Position numbers and translations under genes: made by a program. A DNA stretch of 27,150 nucleotides from Gammaproteobacteria bacterium (lineage in GTDB: Bacteria; Pseudomonadota; Gammaproteobacteria; Granulosicoccales; Granulosicoccaceae): the NCBI GenBank assembly GCA_019634245.1, contig JAHQVR010000240.1, positions 1-27,150 on the forward strand. The letters run 5' to 3'. Shown here piece by piece: positions 16,312 to 24,116 of the stretch. Numbering within the stretch: the first letter of the stretch is position 1; each line of letters starts with the position of its first letter. The notes beneath the pieces are model-generated. The model saw nothing but the letters and a program-made list of their open reading frames with translations. It did not search any database and was not told the DNA's origin.

Positions 16312-17754
16312 TTATTGCTGGTAAGCGCGGATATAGTCGATGGTGTATCGGGCTGGAAAGGAGGTGCTCCCGTCAGGGTCACCCGGCCACCAGCCGCCGA
16401 CGGCCAGATTGACCAATAGATACATCTCCTCCCAGGAGACATTGCCGTTTTCGAAGCGGGCACGCTCGACCCCATCGATAAACCATAGGATTCTTCCAGG
16501 TTCCCACTTCATGCCGTAAGTATGGAAATCGGCACTGTAGTCTGGCCCCCAAGCCTCAAATGAAGGCGTTGACCGCAGATTCCAATTTTCGTAATAGTGA
16601 TAGGTGTGATAAGCCACCGTAGGCTGATGGCCGATGTGTTCGACAACGTCTATTTCGGGGCGTCGGTCGTTGTCGTGCTGATGCAGCAGCCAGAAGGCTG
16701 ACCACAAACCTCGACCACGCGGGAAGCGTGCTCGCATTTCCACATAACCGTAGCGCATGCGAAATTTGTTATAAGTGGTCAGCGCTCCAGATAAGTATTG
16801 CTGCCAATTGGCACTTCCGCGTAAATGCTCAGGTGTTCGAATAGCGGAGATGGTCATGTGTTCACCATCAAATTCAAACGGAGAGTGACCAAAATCTGGG
16901 TTGTTTAACGTGTCAACGTAGTACTGACGTTCTCCATTGATGATCCAGTTGGGCCCCCAGCGATACTGTGTATTCCATTTTGATGAATCAATATTCCATC
17001 CGCGGAATTCATCATTGAAGACCAATTGGTAGCCGTCTGGTACGAAGTTGCTTCGATCGCCATTGTTGCTGTTGGTTTGAGGTTGCACCGCAGCGGGTGG
17101 ATTGTTACTACCACTGTCACCCGGGTTGGCCGTATTGACCACCAGCGGCTCAGACTTATCGGAAAACTGGCGATCGCTAGTGAATGCCACTACTTCGTAG
17201 CGATAGTCGCGTCCCCAGTCTAGCCAATTGTCGCGATAGCTATTGCTGAGAGAAGTGCCGTGATAAGCGTTGTCACGGTAGATGTTATAACCCGCAACAT
17301 CACTGCCGCCTGCAGACCAGGTCAGTTCAATTTGATTGCCATTGAGGATATTGGCGGACAAGTTGTCTGGTTGGTTGTTGGCGACACCTTGAGGTGTGGG
17401 TGGAGCTGTGGAGCTTGAGCCCACCTGGATGACACTTTCAGAGGAAACCGATGAGTAATTTCTGGCCTGATCAAACGCCACGAGCGAGTAGCGATAGTCG
17501 TTACCGTAAGTGACACTGGTATCTAGGTGGCTGGTGGTGCCAAACACCGTAACGAAATAGCTGCCGTTGCGGTAAATGTTGTAGCCATCGACGCCGACAT
17601 CGTCCCAAGCACCATTCCAGCTAATTCGAACAGAACTGTCGCCCACCGCAGTGAGTGTTATGCCATTGGGAATCGAAGGTGGTTGATTATCAGCGAGTAC
17701 TTGAGTGGACAGGCATGCGCAGGCCAAGAACAAACAACATTTAAGTGAATGCAT
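16312..17754 (-). CDS. Secreted FN3-FN3-GH16 glycoside hydrolase (laminarinase-type)
   Basis: A 480-residue exported enzyme. The signal peptide is residues 1-21 (cleavage V-L-A/D). Two fibronectin type III modules follow (about 24-112 and 118-210), each with a G-Y-N-I-Y-R-N/D core, then a Ser/Asn-rich linker (211-237) and a C-terminal GH16 catalytic domain (238-480). The catalytic motif is E367-I-D-V-V-E372 (nucleophile and acid/base), preceded by W-S-A-F-W-L-L and followed by the W-F-I-D-G and N-L-A-V-G-G-W-W-P-G signatures. These favour beta-1,3-glucan such as laminarin, but other GH16 substrates remain possible. It is a lone gene without a transporter or susC/D neighbours, bounded by a strong terminator and an AT-rich promoter region. 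Confidence 0.93.
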   Translation of the reverse strand: MHSLKCCLFLACACLSTQVLADNQPPSIPNGITLTAVGDSSVRISWNGAWDDVGVDGYNIYRNGSYFVTVFGTTSHLDTSVTYGNDYRYSLVAFDQARNYSSVSSESVIQVGSSSTAPPTPQGVANNQPDNLSANILNGNQIELTWSAGGSDVAGYNIYRDNAYHGTSLSNSYRDNWLDWGRDYRYEVVAFTSDRQFSDKSEPLVVNTANPGDSGSNNPPAAVQPQTNSNNGDRSNFVPDGYQLVFNDEFRGWNIDSSKWNTQYRWGPNWIINGERQYYVDTLNNPDFGHSPFEFDGEHMTISAIRTPEHLRGSANWQQYLSGALTTYNKFRMRYGYVEMRARFPRGRGLWSAFWLLHQHDNDRRPEIDVVEHIGHQPTVAYHTYHYYENWNLRSTPSFEAWGPDYSADFHTYGMKWEPGRILWFIDGVERARFENGNVSWEEMYLLVNLAVGGWWPGDPDGSTSFPARYTIDYIRAYQQ

Positions 17755-17806
17755 TTTCTCTCAAAATAAATTTAACTGGGACGCAACCTGGTGAACAGAG
17801 GCTATA

Positions 17807-17834
17807 AGCATAAAATCGTATAAAATCTGGCCAA
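17807..17834 (-). promoter_or_regulatory. Candidate sigma-70 promoter of the GH16 gene
   Basis: On the minus strand, TTGGCC (17834-17829), a 16-bp spacer, then TATGCT (17812-17807), each 4 of 6 matches. This leaves a leader of about 45 nt before ATG 17754, which has GAGAGA just upstream as ribosome binding site. Confidence 0.35.
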
Positions 17835-17983
17835 TATTGCGACTCAAAACTGGTCGTAATACCAAGATTTCATAGTCGGCATAGACTAACGTTGCAACCT
17901 TAAATATAACTTAAATTTTCAATTGCTTAACTCACAAATCATCAAGCAATAGTCAAGGTGTGCAGACACTTGTTTGGATTGTT

Positions 17984-18003
17984 TAAAAAAAGTGCTTTTT
18001 TTA
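17984..18003. terminator. A/T-stem palindrome, possible terminator
   Basis: Arms TAAAAAAA/TTTTTTTA around GTGC form a fully symmetrical 20-bp palindrome with T7 on either strand. The stem is only A-T pairs, so strength is doubtful. It could end the leftward acuI transcript. Confidence 0.3.
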
Positions 18004-18032
18004 GTGTTCGCCCTGCTTAAACGGTTTGCAGA

Positions 18033-18058
18033 CCGATGGAACTCGATGTTTCCATCGG
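18033..18058. repeat. Inverted repeat (hairpin) downstream of acuI
   Basis: Perfect 9-bp arms, CCGATGGAA/TTCCATCGG, with an 8-nt loop. No T-tract follows on either strand, so it is not a standard terminator. It may protect or shape the acuI 3' end, which is inference. Confidence 0.5.
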
Positions 18059-18097
18059 CGCATTACAGGCAAGTAAGACAAAAAATGATTACCCCAA

Positions 18098-19087
18098 TCA
18101 GGCGTTGACGTTAACCACAATTCGACCCTGGACTTCTCCTTTCAGGATGCCGGCACCGAGTTCTATAACTTCGTTCAACGCAACTTCGGTGGCAATGGTA
18201 TCGAGCTGATCGTCCACAAGATCGCTGGCAATGCGTTGCCAGACCGACTCACGTTTGGGTGTCGGACACATAACCGAATCAATTCCCAACAAATTCACAC
18301 CGCGCAGCAGGAACGGAATCACGGTGGTTTCCAAGGCGCTGCCGCCGGCCAAGCCGATAGCGGCAACGGATGCGCCATATTTCATTTGAGTCAGTACATT
18401 TGCCAACGTGGAGCCACCGACAGAGTCGATGCAGCCAGCCCAACGTTCTTTATTGAGTGGACGGCCATTGGGTGTGTCTAATTCACTGCGAGGCACAATG
18501 GCCGACGCACCCAAGGATTTAAGGTAGTCGTGGGTACTCTCCCGGCCCGTCGATGCTTCTACCGTGTAACCCGCTTTGGCCAAAGCACTGACAGCAACCG
18601 ATCCAACGCCCCCAGCTGCCCCTGTGACTAGCACCGGACCGTCATTCTTATCCAAGCCGGCTTCTTCGAGCGCCATGACTCCTTGAACAGCGGTAAACCC
18701 TGCGGTGCCAAAAATCATGGCCTGTCGGGTAGTCATGCCTTGGGGTAGCGCGATCAGCCAATCGCCGTTGACTCTGGCTTGTTGAGCGTAGCCCCCCCAA
18801 TGAACTTCCCCCACACGCCAACCTGTACTGACGATGGAATCTCCAACCGCGAAATCTGGGTGGCTACTGTGTTTGACGGTTCCAGCAAAGTCGACACCAG
18901 GTACATGCGGATAGTTTTTTACCAATCCACCCAGGCCATTGAGTACCAATCCGTCTTTGTAATTTAAAGTTGAATAATCAATATCAACAGTGACATCGCC
19001 TTCGGGCAATTCAGTTTCAGTCAGTTCGGCCACGGAGGCAAAGACGTTGCCATCATCGTCCTTGGTCAGTTGAATAGCCTTAGTCAT
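18098..19087 (-). CDS. acuI: AcuI/YhdH-type quinone oxidoreductase (acrylyl-CoA reductase)
   Basis: A 329-residue zinc-free MDR enzyme. The AcuI/YhdH hallmarks are present: S-T-L-N-Y-K-D-G-L near 40, P-G-V-D-F-A-G, the G-W-R-V-G-E-V-H-W-G-G-Y segment, the Rossmann V-T-G-A-A-G-G-V-G with a following S-T-G-R that favours NADPH, and D-S-V-G-G. In this family AcuI reduces acryloyl-CoA to propionyl-CoA, a step in DMSP and 3-hydroxypropionate use, and protects from acrylate. Start: M-T-K-A-I-Q at 19087 has GGA 8 nt upstream and fits the family; an in-frame ATG at 19132 would add 15 unlikely residues. It is last in a leftward series after GT2 and DUF6164, with a 48-bp gap. DMSP lyase genes are not visible. 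Confidence 0.9.
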   Translation of the reverse strand: MTKAIQLTKDDDGNVFASVAELTETELPEGDVTVDIDYSTLNYKDGLVLNGLGGLVKNYPHVPGVDFAGTVKHSSHPDFAVGDSIVSTGWRVGEVHWGGYAQQARVNGDWLIALPQGMTTRQAMIFGTAGFTAVQGVMALEEAGLDKNDGPVLVTGAAGGVGSVAVSALAKAGYTVEASTGRESTHDYLKSLGASAIVPRSELDTPNGRPLNKERWAGCIDSVGGSTLANVLTQMKYGASVAAIGLAGGSALETTVIPFLLRGVNLLGIDSVMCPTPKRESVWQRIASDLVDDQLDTIATEVALNEVIELGAGILKGEVQGRIVVNVNA

Positions 19088-19135
19088 GTGCAAGTTCCAC
19101 GTAAATAGGTGCAGGGTATGAGTGTACCGCAATCG

Positions 19136-19501
19136 CTATCGAATCAGACTCAAAAAAGGCTGGATCGAAATGTAAATGATAAACACACAGAAACTGATCG
19201 CCAGCAACATTAGCCCCGGTTGGGCCAAGAATTTTTCAAAAAAACTGGGCCACTCGCCTGATTCTATTTTCTGCTGGTGTATTGCGCGGGCATTTTCTCG
19301 GTACTCTTTCTGAAACTGCTCAAGTAACTGTGTTGCACGTTCAATATCTTGATCTTCTTCGAGCCACAGGCCAGGCATGGAAATGCCCCAGTTACCTGCC
19401 GACGTTTCGAAAAATGGTATCTGATGTTCTTCTAGAAGTGAGCGCACAGCGCTAGCTTCTTCATCGGGTACATTGCGTAGTCTAAACAGTAAGTGAGACA
19501 T
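19136..19501 (-). CDS. DUF6164-type membrane protein
   Basis: A 121-residue protein. The soluble N terminus (1-85) resembles the DUF6164 family: L-F-R-L-R-N-V-P-D-E-E near residue 5, then W-G-I-S-M-P-G-L-W. One transmembrane helix at about 96-115 (L-M-L-L-A-I-S-F-C-V-F-I-I-Y) closes the protein. Function unknown in the family; it looks like a small sensor- or transporter-associated domain held at the inner membrane. Start ATG 19501 is 7 bp after the GT2 stop, with an AAGG inside the GT2 end as probable ribosome binding site, so it is translationally coupled to GT2. Confidence 0.8.
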   Translation of the reverse strand: MSHLLFRLRNVPDEEASAVRSLLEEHQIPFFETSAGNWGISMPGLWLEEDQDIERATQLLEQFQKEYRENARAIHQQKIESGEWPSFFEKFLAQPGLMLLAISFCVFIIYISIQPFLSLIR

Positions 19502-19508
19502 CGTGGAC

Positions 19509-20390
19509 TCAGACCTTGAGGAGTTCTAGTTGTTCGAATAAGACGGCACTGATCAAATCTTCGTATTCATTCAGCAGAGCAATCACCTTCCGTTGTTTAC
19601 CTCTTTTATGAGCACCCTTTGCGAAGATCATGAGTTTTTTTTCGAACATTTTTTGGGCCTGGTCGGATTGTGTTGAATCGAGCTCGTTGGATCGCAATAG
19701 TTTCGCCAGAGCTGTGAGACGAAATTGATCCATCGCAGCATAACGGCGTGAGAGCTGATCGGCGTGTCCGCCGGTTTTTTCTAACAATGGCTCATCGACG
19801 AAACACACCGGTTCTCTGTGTGTCATGCGTAGCCACAAATCGTAGTCTTCGCAGGCCGGCAGTGATTCATCAAATAATCCCACATCATCAAAAAAGGATC
19901 GATGGATGACCACTGCAGAAGGAGATATGGCGCACAGTGGTAGGCAGAATTCGAAAATGTTGCCGCCGCGTTTGCGATGCTTATTCATTGGATTGACCCG
20001 CCTACCATGTCTGATCCAATGTTCGTCGCAGTGACACAATCTGGCGGGTTCTTTTTGTATTGCCGACATTTGGCGCTCCAACTTATTGGGATACCACTGA
20101 TCATCCGAGTCCAGAAACGCTAGCCAATGGGCCGTTGCGTGCCTGATGCCCAGATTGCGGCTGGCCGATACTCCGCGGTTGCTTTGTTGCAACACAGTGA
20201 TATCGGGAAATCGTCGGGTCAATTCCTCATAGGTTCCGTCTGTGGATCCATCGTCGATCACGATAGTTTCGGCCACAGGCAGGGTTTGTTTTTGCACGGA
20301 CTCAATGGCGCTAACAACGAGCGTACGGCGATTGTACGTCGGAATAATCGCCGCGATAGGGCAGGGGTTTGGATTCTCAACAATGCCCAT
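19509..20390 (-). CDS. Glycosyltransferase family 2 protein
   Basis: A 293-residue GT-A fold enzyme. P17-T-Y-N-R, D46-D-G-S-T-D-G-T53 and the metal-binding D94-S-D96-D are present, with a later C-E-D-Y-D-L-W acceptor/base motif near 182. It would transfer a sugar from a nucleotide donor to a polysaccharide, lipid or protein acceptor; neither sugar nor acceptor can be told. No transmembrane helices, so cytosolic or peripheral. It is the first gene of a leftward set with DUF6164 and acuI. Start ATG 20390 gives a short N-terminal lead before the first beta strand. It is divergent from the YebE-like gene across 48 bp. Confidence 0.92.
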   Translation of the reverse strand: MGIVENPNPCPIAAIIPTYNRRTLVVSAIESVQKQTLPVAETIVIDDGSTDGTYEELTRRFPDITVLQQSNRGVSASRNLGIRHATAHWLAFLDSDDQWYPNKLERQMSAIQKEPARLCHCDEHWIRHGRRVNPMNKHRKRGGNIFEFCLPLCAISPSAVVIHRSFFDDVGLFDESLPACEDYDLWLRMTHREPVCFVDEPLLEKTGGHADQLSRRYAAMDQFRLTALAKLLRSNELDSTQSDQAQKMFEKKLMIFAKGAHKRGKQRKVIALLNEYEDLISAVLFEQLELLKV

Positions 20391-20438
20391 ATATTTCTAC
20401 TTTCAGGGTTTTTCAACGACACTAAACGGGACACCTTA

Positions 20439-21122
20439 ATGGACGCCAAGTCACTACTCAATGAACTTTTATCGAAATCTCAAGTAGCCACCAAAAAGGG
20501 GATTGAAATAGCGGAGACCAAACTGGGAGTGCCCGAATCGGGCGAACAGCGCGACGTCATGCTAGATGGAATGGGAAAAGGTGCTTTGGCGGCTGGAGCA
20601 GTGGCATTACTGTTGGGAACCGGTGCTGGGCGTAAACTCACCGGCACGGCGTTGAAAGTCGGTGGAGTGGCTGCCGTCGGAACCCTGGCCTATAAGGCCT
20701 ATAACAATTGGCAGGCCAATCAGTCTGCACCACTACCGGATACGGGTACACCGATCGACCAATTGGCTGATGAGCAAGCCAACGAACGCTCATTGGCTAT
20801 TGTCAGAGCCATGATCTCTGCCGCCAAGGCGGATGGACACATCGATGTCGAAGAGCAACAGGCAATAACCACCAAACTGAAAACGCTCGAATTAGATACC
20901 GATATCACCTCATTTTTACTCGCCGAAATGAACACTCCGGTCGATGTCGATGTCATTGCTAAAACGGCCGATTCACCCGAAGCTGCAGCGGAACTCTACT
21001 TAGCGTCTGCGATGGTGATTGATCTTAACGACTCAACGGAACGACGCTATATGGATTCTCTGGCCGGAGCGTTGGGTATTGATCAATCTCTGGCAAAGGA
21101 ACTCGAAGCGTCGGTGGTCTAA
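20439..21122 (+). CDS. YebE-like DUF533 (TerB-fold) membrane protein
   Basis: A 227-residue protein. An amphipathic N terminus (1-45) is followed by a Gly/Ala-rich membrane segment (about 49-86: G-K-G-A-L-A-A-G-A-V-A-L-L-L-G-T-G-A-G-R). The C-terminal helical DUF533/TerB-like domain (about 110-227) has the acidic A-K-A-D-G-H-I-D turn that marks the family. E. coli YebE is a stress-responsive inner-membrane member, function unclear. Start ATG 20439 is preferred: the frame extends upstream over the GT2 5' end on the other strand, but that extension is unlike the family. Together with the M48-TerB gene this is the second TerB-fold protein in the window. Confidence 0.88.
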   Translation: MDAKSLLNELLSKSQVATKKGIEIAETKLGVPESGEQRDVMLDGMGKGALAAGAVALLLGTGAGRKLTGTALKVGGVAAVGTLAYKAYNNWQANQSAPLPDTGTPIDQLADEQANERSLAIVRAMISAAKADGHIDVEEQQAITTKLKTLELDTDITSFLLAEMNTPVDVDVIAKTADSPEAAAELYLASAMVIDLNDSTERRYMDSLAGALGIDQSLAKELEASVV

Positions 21123-21127
21123 GCGGT

Positions 21128-22138
21128 TTAGCGTTGTACTTCATCTGCTAACACGGCAATGCAATCGCCTTGGCTGACACGACCTGGGTAATGTCGAGCT
21201 ATTAGCACACCATTGAATGTGGCCAAGATCGGCGTGGTCGCTGTCCCTACCTGTTCAGGATTAATAATCTGTGCAATAGGGTCCCCACGATAAACATCAC
21301 TGCCCAGTTCAGCGTGCATATCCAGTAGCCCCGAGCGTGGGGCTACTAGATAACCATCAGTGTTGCGAATTTCCAGCATTCGACTCATGCGTAGAGCCAG
21401 CTCCTGTTGAAGCAAACCCGATTGAACCAATACGTTTCGGCAGCCGATCAAACAGGAGCGTATCTGTGTACTGGTAGCCGTGCCACCACCGCCTAACTCG
21501 GTGGTCACAAAGATCTTGTTGGCTTCCTCTACCACACTATCGAGCATGCCTCGATCGCTAACCTCGAGCAGGCGCAAACTGTTAGGAGCGCCAAACGCAA
21601 TCATGAGTTCTTCGGCGCGTTTTTGTTCGACTTTATCGGCGCGGAAGTGTACGGCTGCTAACGGAGTAAATTCCATAGATGATCCGCCTGAATGCACGTC
21701 TACCACGATATCGCTCCGCGATATGATTTGTTCGGTGATCAAATGCGCCAGACGATCACTGAAGGTGCCCTGTGGGTCGCCAGGAAAGCAGCGATTCAGA
21801 TTTTTGTTATCCAGTGGCGAAAATCTTTGACCTATTGCCTGAGCTGTCGTGTTTATGGTCGGGATGATGATAAGGGTACCTTGAATTGAATGCGGCTCCA
21901 GCTCGTTGATGAGACGGTGCAATGCGGCTGTACCCACCGTGGCATCACCATGCAGCCCTGAGAGTAGAGCAACCGTTGGTCCCTGCCCGTGACTAATAAC
22001 GCACAGGGGAATCTGAACGGTTCCCCAGGCGGAGTGATCGGTTTCGGCGGCGAGGCCTAAATGCCCTAATTGTTTTCCGGCACCGTCGAAGTCTATGGAG
22101 CTAGATGTGGTTTGGGCGATAACATCATTTGGGTTCAT
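21128..22138 (-). CDS. DoeB-like succinylglutamate desuccinylase/aspartoacylase family protein
   Basis: A 336-residue protein of the zinc-dependent M14-like AstE/AspA family, closest by eye to DoeB, the N-acetyl-diaminobutyrate deacetylase of ectoine breakdown. Recognisable elements: S-A-W-G near 36-39, a G-x-H-G-D motif with H63, R-F-S-P-L-D-N-K-N-L-N-R-C-F-P-G (105-120), H149 in V-D-V-H-S-G-G and the catalytic E214 in T-E-L-G-G-G-G. The zinc ligand Glu expected three residues after H63 is Ala66 (GCC). The C-terminal 90 residues form a beta-rich barrel-like domain. No doeA, ectoine or lysine genes are near. Divergent from the SLC13 gene; converges with the YebE-like gene, 5 bp apart. Family firm; enzyme activity uncertain. 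Confidence 0.85.
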   Translation of the reverse strand: MNPNDVIAQTTSSSIDFDGAGKQLGHLGLAAETDHSAWGTVQIPLCVISHGQGPTVALLSGLHGDATVGTAALHRLINELEPHSIQGTLIIIPTINTTAQAIGQRFSPLDNKNLNRCFPGDPQGTFSDRLAHLITEQIISRSDIVVDVHSGGSSMEFTPLAAVHFRADKVEQKRAEELMIAFGAPNSLRLLEVSDRGMLDSVVEEANKIFVTTELGGGGTATSTQIRSCLIGCRNVLVQSGLLQQELALRMSRMLEIRNTDGYLVAPRSGLLDMHAELGSDVYRGDPIAQIINPEQVGTATTPILATFNGVLIARHYPGRVSQGDCIAVLADEVQR

Positions 22139-22252
22139 GCACGGCCCTTTTAGCGGCGTAAATTCACTGGTTCGAGCAAAAGTGTCACCCAGCCCCTTTC
22201 GTGGTGGGTATCATGGTGCCCAATCGCTTCGACCTATAAAGATGCAAAAGGC

Positions 22253-24052
22253 ATGCAACCCCTCGTAAGCTTCATGAGCAATCCACAGCTCGCGATAAGC
22301 GGCATTTTAGTGCTGACTATGTTCATGTTTGGCTGGGGCCGGTGGCGCTACGACCTGGTTGCGATGTCGGCACTGGTGTCCTGCATACTTTTGGACCTGG
22401 TGAGTCCAGAGAAGGCCTTTTTGGGGTTTGGTCATCCAGCTGTGGTGACCGTGGCGGCCGTCTTGATTATCAGTAGCGCGTTGAAAAATGCCGGTGTCGT
22501 GGATGAGATCGCTAGTCGCATCAGCCATTTGACTGAAACACCGATCATGCATATCGCCTCCTTAACCGGTGTCATCACTGTGGCTTCGGCGTTTATGAAT
22601 AATGTCGGGGCATTGGCTTTGCTATTGCCCATCGCGTTATCCACTTGCGCAGAGCGGAACCGTTCACCGGCGTTGATCTTGATGCCATTGGCGTTTGGAA
22701 GTTTGCTCGGTGGCATGATGACGTTGATCGGAACTCCGCCTAATATCATCGTTGCCAACATACGGGCCACGGAAGCGGGGGAGCCCTTCGGGATGTTCGA
22801 CTTTGCACCGGTGGGCTTGCCCATTGCGGTACTGGGCATCTTGTTCATTACCTTTTTTGGCTGGCGCTTAATTCCCAAAGCTCGGCTCGAACACAATCCA
22901 GCCGGTCAATTATTTGAAGTGGGAAATTATCTGACGGAAGTACGGGTGCCAAAAAAGTCCCCTGTGATTGGCAAGCTGTTGGGTGATATGGATGTTGATG
23001 CCACTGGTAACGTGGAAATCATTGGTGTGGCTGGCCGGCGTCGATTCGCTCGAGCGGTGCGCGCCGACTATGCGATAGCCGAAGAAGATATCTTAATCCT
23101 TCGCGCTGATCCTAACGACTTACGCGATTTTCTTGATCAACACGGACTAGAACTTCGAACTTCAGCAACGCCTGCCTTCGTTCAACCAGACCCTGAAAAT
23201 GAAGTCATGGCTGAAGGTGTTATCAGTAATAACTCACCGTTAGTGGGCCAGGGTGTGGACCTGATTCGACGGCAAACTGCGCGCACTATGGCCTTGGTAG
23301 GTTTGGCAAGAAACGGTCGATCGGTTACTCGGCGATTGCGCCAACAAGAATTTCGCGCAGGTGATGTATTACTGCTCCATGGCGATACCGATAACATTGA
23401 CCAACACTTTAATGCGCTGGGTTTGTTGCCATTGGCTAAACGGCCCATTGACTTGAACCGCACGCGCCGCGTCGCTGTAGCCGGTGCGATATTCGCCGCT
23501 GCCATTGGTTTGGGGCTTATTGGCGTGGTGACATTGCCCATCGCGTTTTTATTAGCAATTATGGCTTACATCCTTACAGGCATACTATCGCCAAGACAAA
23601 TCTACGATGATATAGATTGGCCTGTCATTGTGTTGTTGGCTGCGATGATCCCTGTTGGTGAGGCGTTGACAACCACCGGCACGACTCAATTGGTGGCCGA
23701 TACGTTAGTCAGTGTGACCGCGGGTATGTCTATTCCCGTAATTTTGGTGTTACTACTGGTGGTGACGATGCTGCTCTCTGATGTAATCAACAATGCAGCA
23801 ACTGCCCTGGTGATGGCACCGTTAGGCATTGCCATGTCAAAGGCCTTGGAAGTGAACTCTGATCCGTTTTTAATGGCTGTGGCGGTGGGTGCTTCCTGCG
23901 CCTTTTTAACCCCCATCGGCCATCAATGCAACACTCTAGTCATGGGACCAGGAGGTTATAAGTTCAGCGATTACTGGCGGATGGGATTGCCGTTGGAAAT
24001 TCTTATAACGCTAATTAGTGTTCCGCTAATACTGATTTTCTGGCCACTATAA
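22253..24052 (+). CDS. SLC13-family permease with two RCK_C (TrkA-C) domains
   Basis: A 599-residue inner-membrane transporter with 10-12 helices split by a central soluble part. The two signature loops of the SLC13/ArsB-like ion-transporter superfamily are present: G-G-M-M-T-L-I-G-T-P-P-N-I-I near 158-171 and T-P-I-G-H-Q-C-N-T-L near 553-562. Two RCK_C regulatory domains occupy about 220-300 and 315-390. Relatives carry sulfate, dicarboxylates or other anions; the substrate is not determinable. The start is uncertain: ATG 22253 has an AAAGG only one base away, while M-S-N-P-Q at 22274 fits the family N terminus better. A short ORF (22242-22268) overlaps the first option. It ends at a strong shared terminator. 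Confidence 0.9.
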   Translation: MQPLVSFMSNPQLAISGILVLTMFMFGWGRWRYDLVAMSALVSCILLDLVSPEKAFLGFGHPAVVTVAAVLIISSALKNAGVVDEIASRISHLTETPIMHIASLTGVITVASAFMNNVGALALLLPIALSTCAERNRSPALILMPLAFGSLLGGMMTLIGTPPNIIVANIRATEAGEPFGMFDFAPVGLPIAVLGILFITFFGWRLIPKARLEHNPAGQLFEVGNYLTEVRVPKKSPVIGKLLGDMDVDATGNVEIIGVAGRRRFARAVRADYAIAEEDILILRADPNDLRDFLDQHGLELRTSATPAFVQPDPENEVMAEGVISNNSPLVGQGVDLIRRQTARTMALVGLARNGRSVTRRLRQQEFRAGDVLLLHGDTDNIDQHFNALGLLPLAKRPIDLNRTRRVAVAGAIFAAAIGLGLIGVVTLPIAFLLAIMAYILTGILSPRQIYDDIDWPVIVLLAAMIPVGEALTTTGTTQLVADTLVSVTAGMSIPVILVLLLVVTMLLSDVINNAATALVMAPLGIAMSKALEVNSDPFLMAVAVGASCAFLTPIGHQCNTLVMGPGGYKFSDYWRMGLPLEILITLISVPLILIFWPL

Positions 24053-24079
24053 AAAAGGGCCGCAATAGCGGCCCTTTTT
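24052..24079. terminator. Bidirectional rho-independent terminator
   Basis: GGGCCGC/GCGGCCC (24057-24063, 24068-24074) with a 4-nt loop, flanked by A6 on the left and T5 on the right. It can end the SLC13 transcript, whose TAA it touches, and the leftward OmpA-lipoprotein transcript, giving T6 on the minus strand. Confidence 0.9.
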
Positions 24080-24116
24080 CCTTGGCAGAGTCTGCCGGCG
24101 AACCCCCACGTTCCCA

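Larger units (their letters stand above)
17755..18097. other. 343-bp AT-rich intergenic region
   Basis: No credible gene. It holds the candidate GH16 promoter (17807-17834), an A7-GTGC-T7 palindrome (17985-18002, extended to 17984-18003) and a 9-bp stem, CCGATGGAA/TTCCATCGG (18033-18041, 18050-18058). Both hairpins lie downstream of the acuI stop, in the direction of its transcription. An imperfect inverted repeat, CAAGGTGT/ACACTTG, lies near 17955-17972. Confidence 0.6.

Noticed and set aside
20127..20438. Upstream extension of the YebE-like frame
   Set aside because: It runs antisense through the start of the GT2 gene and adds sequence unlike the DUF533 family; ATG 20439 is better.
22432..22896. 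A 154-codon minus-strand frame inside the SLC13 gene
   Set aside because: A shadow of the membrane-protein codon pattern on the other strand, without its own signals.
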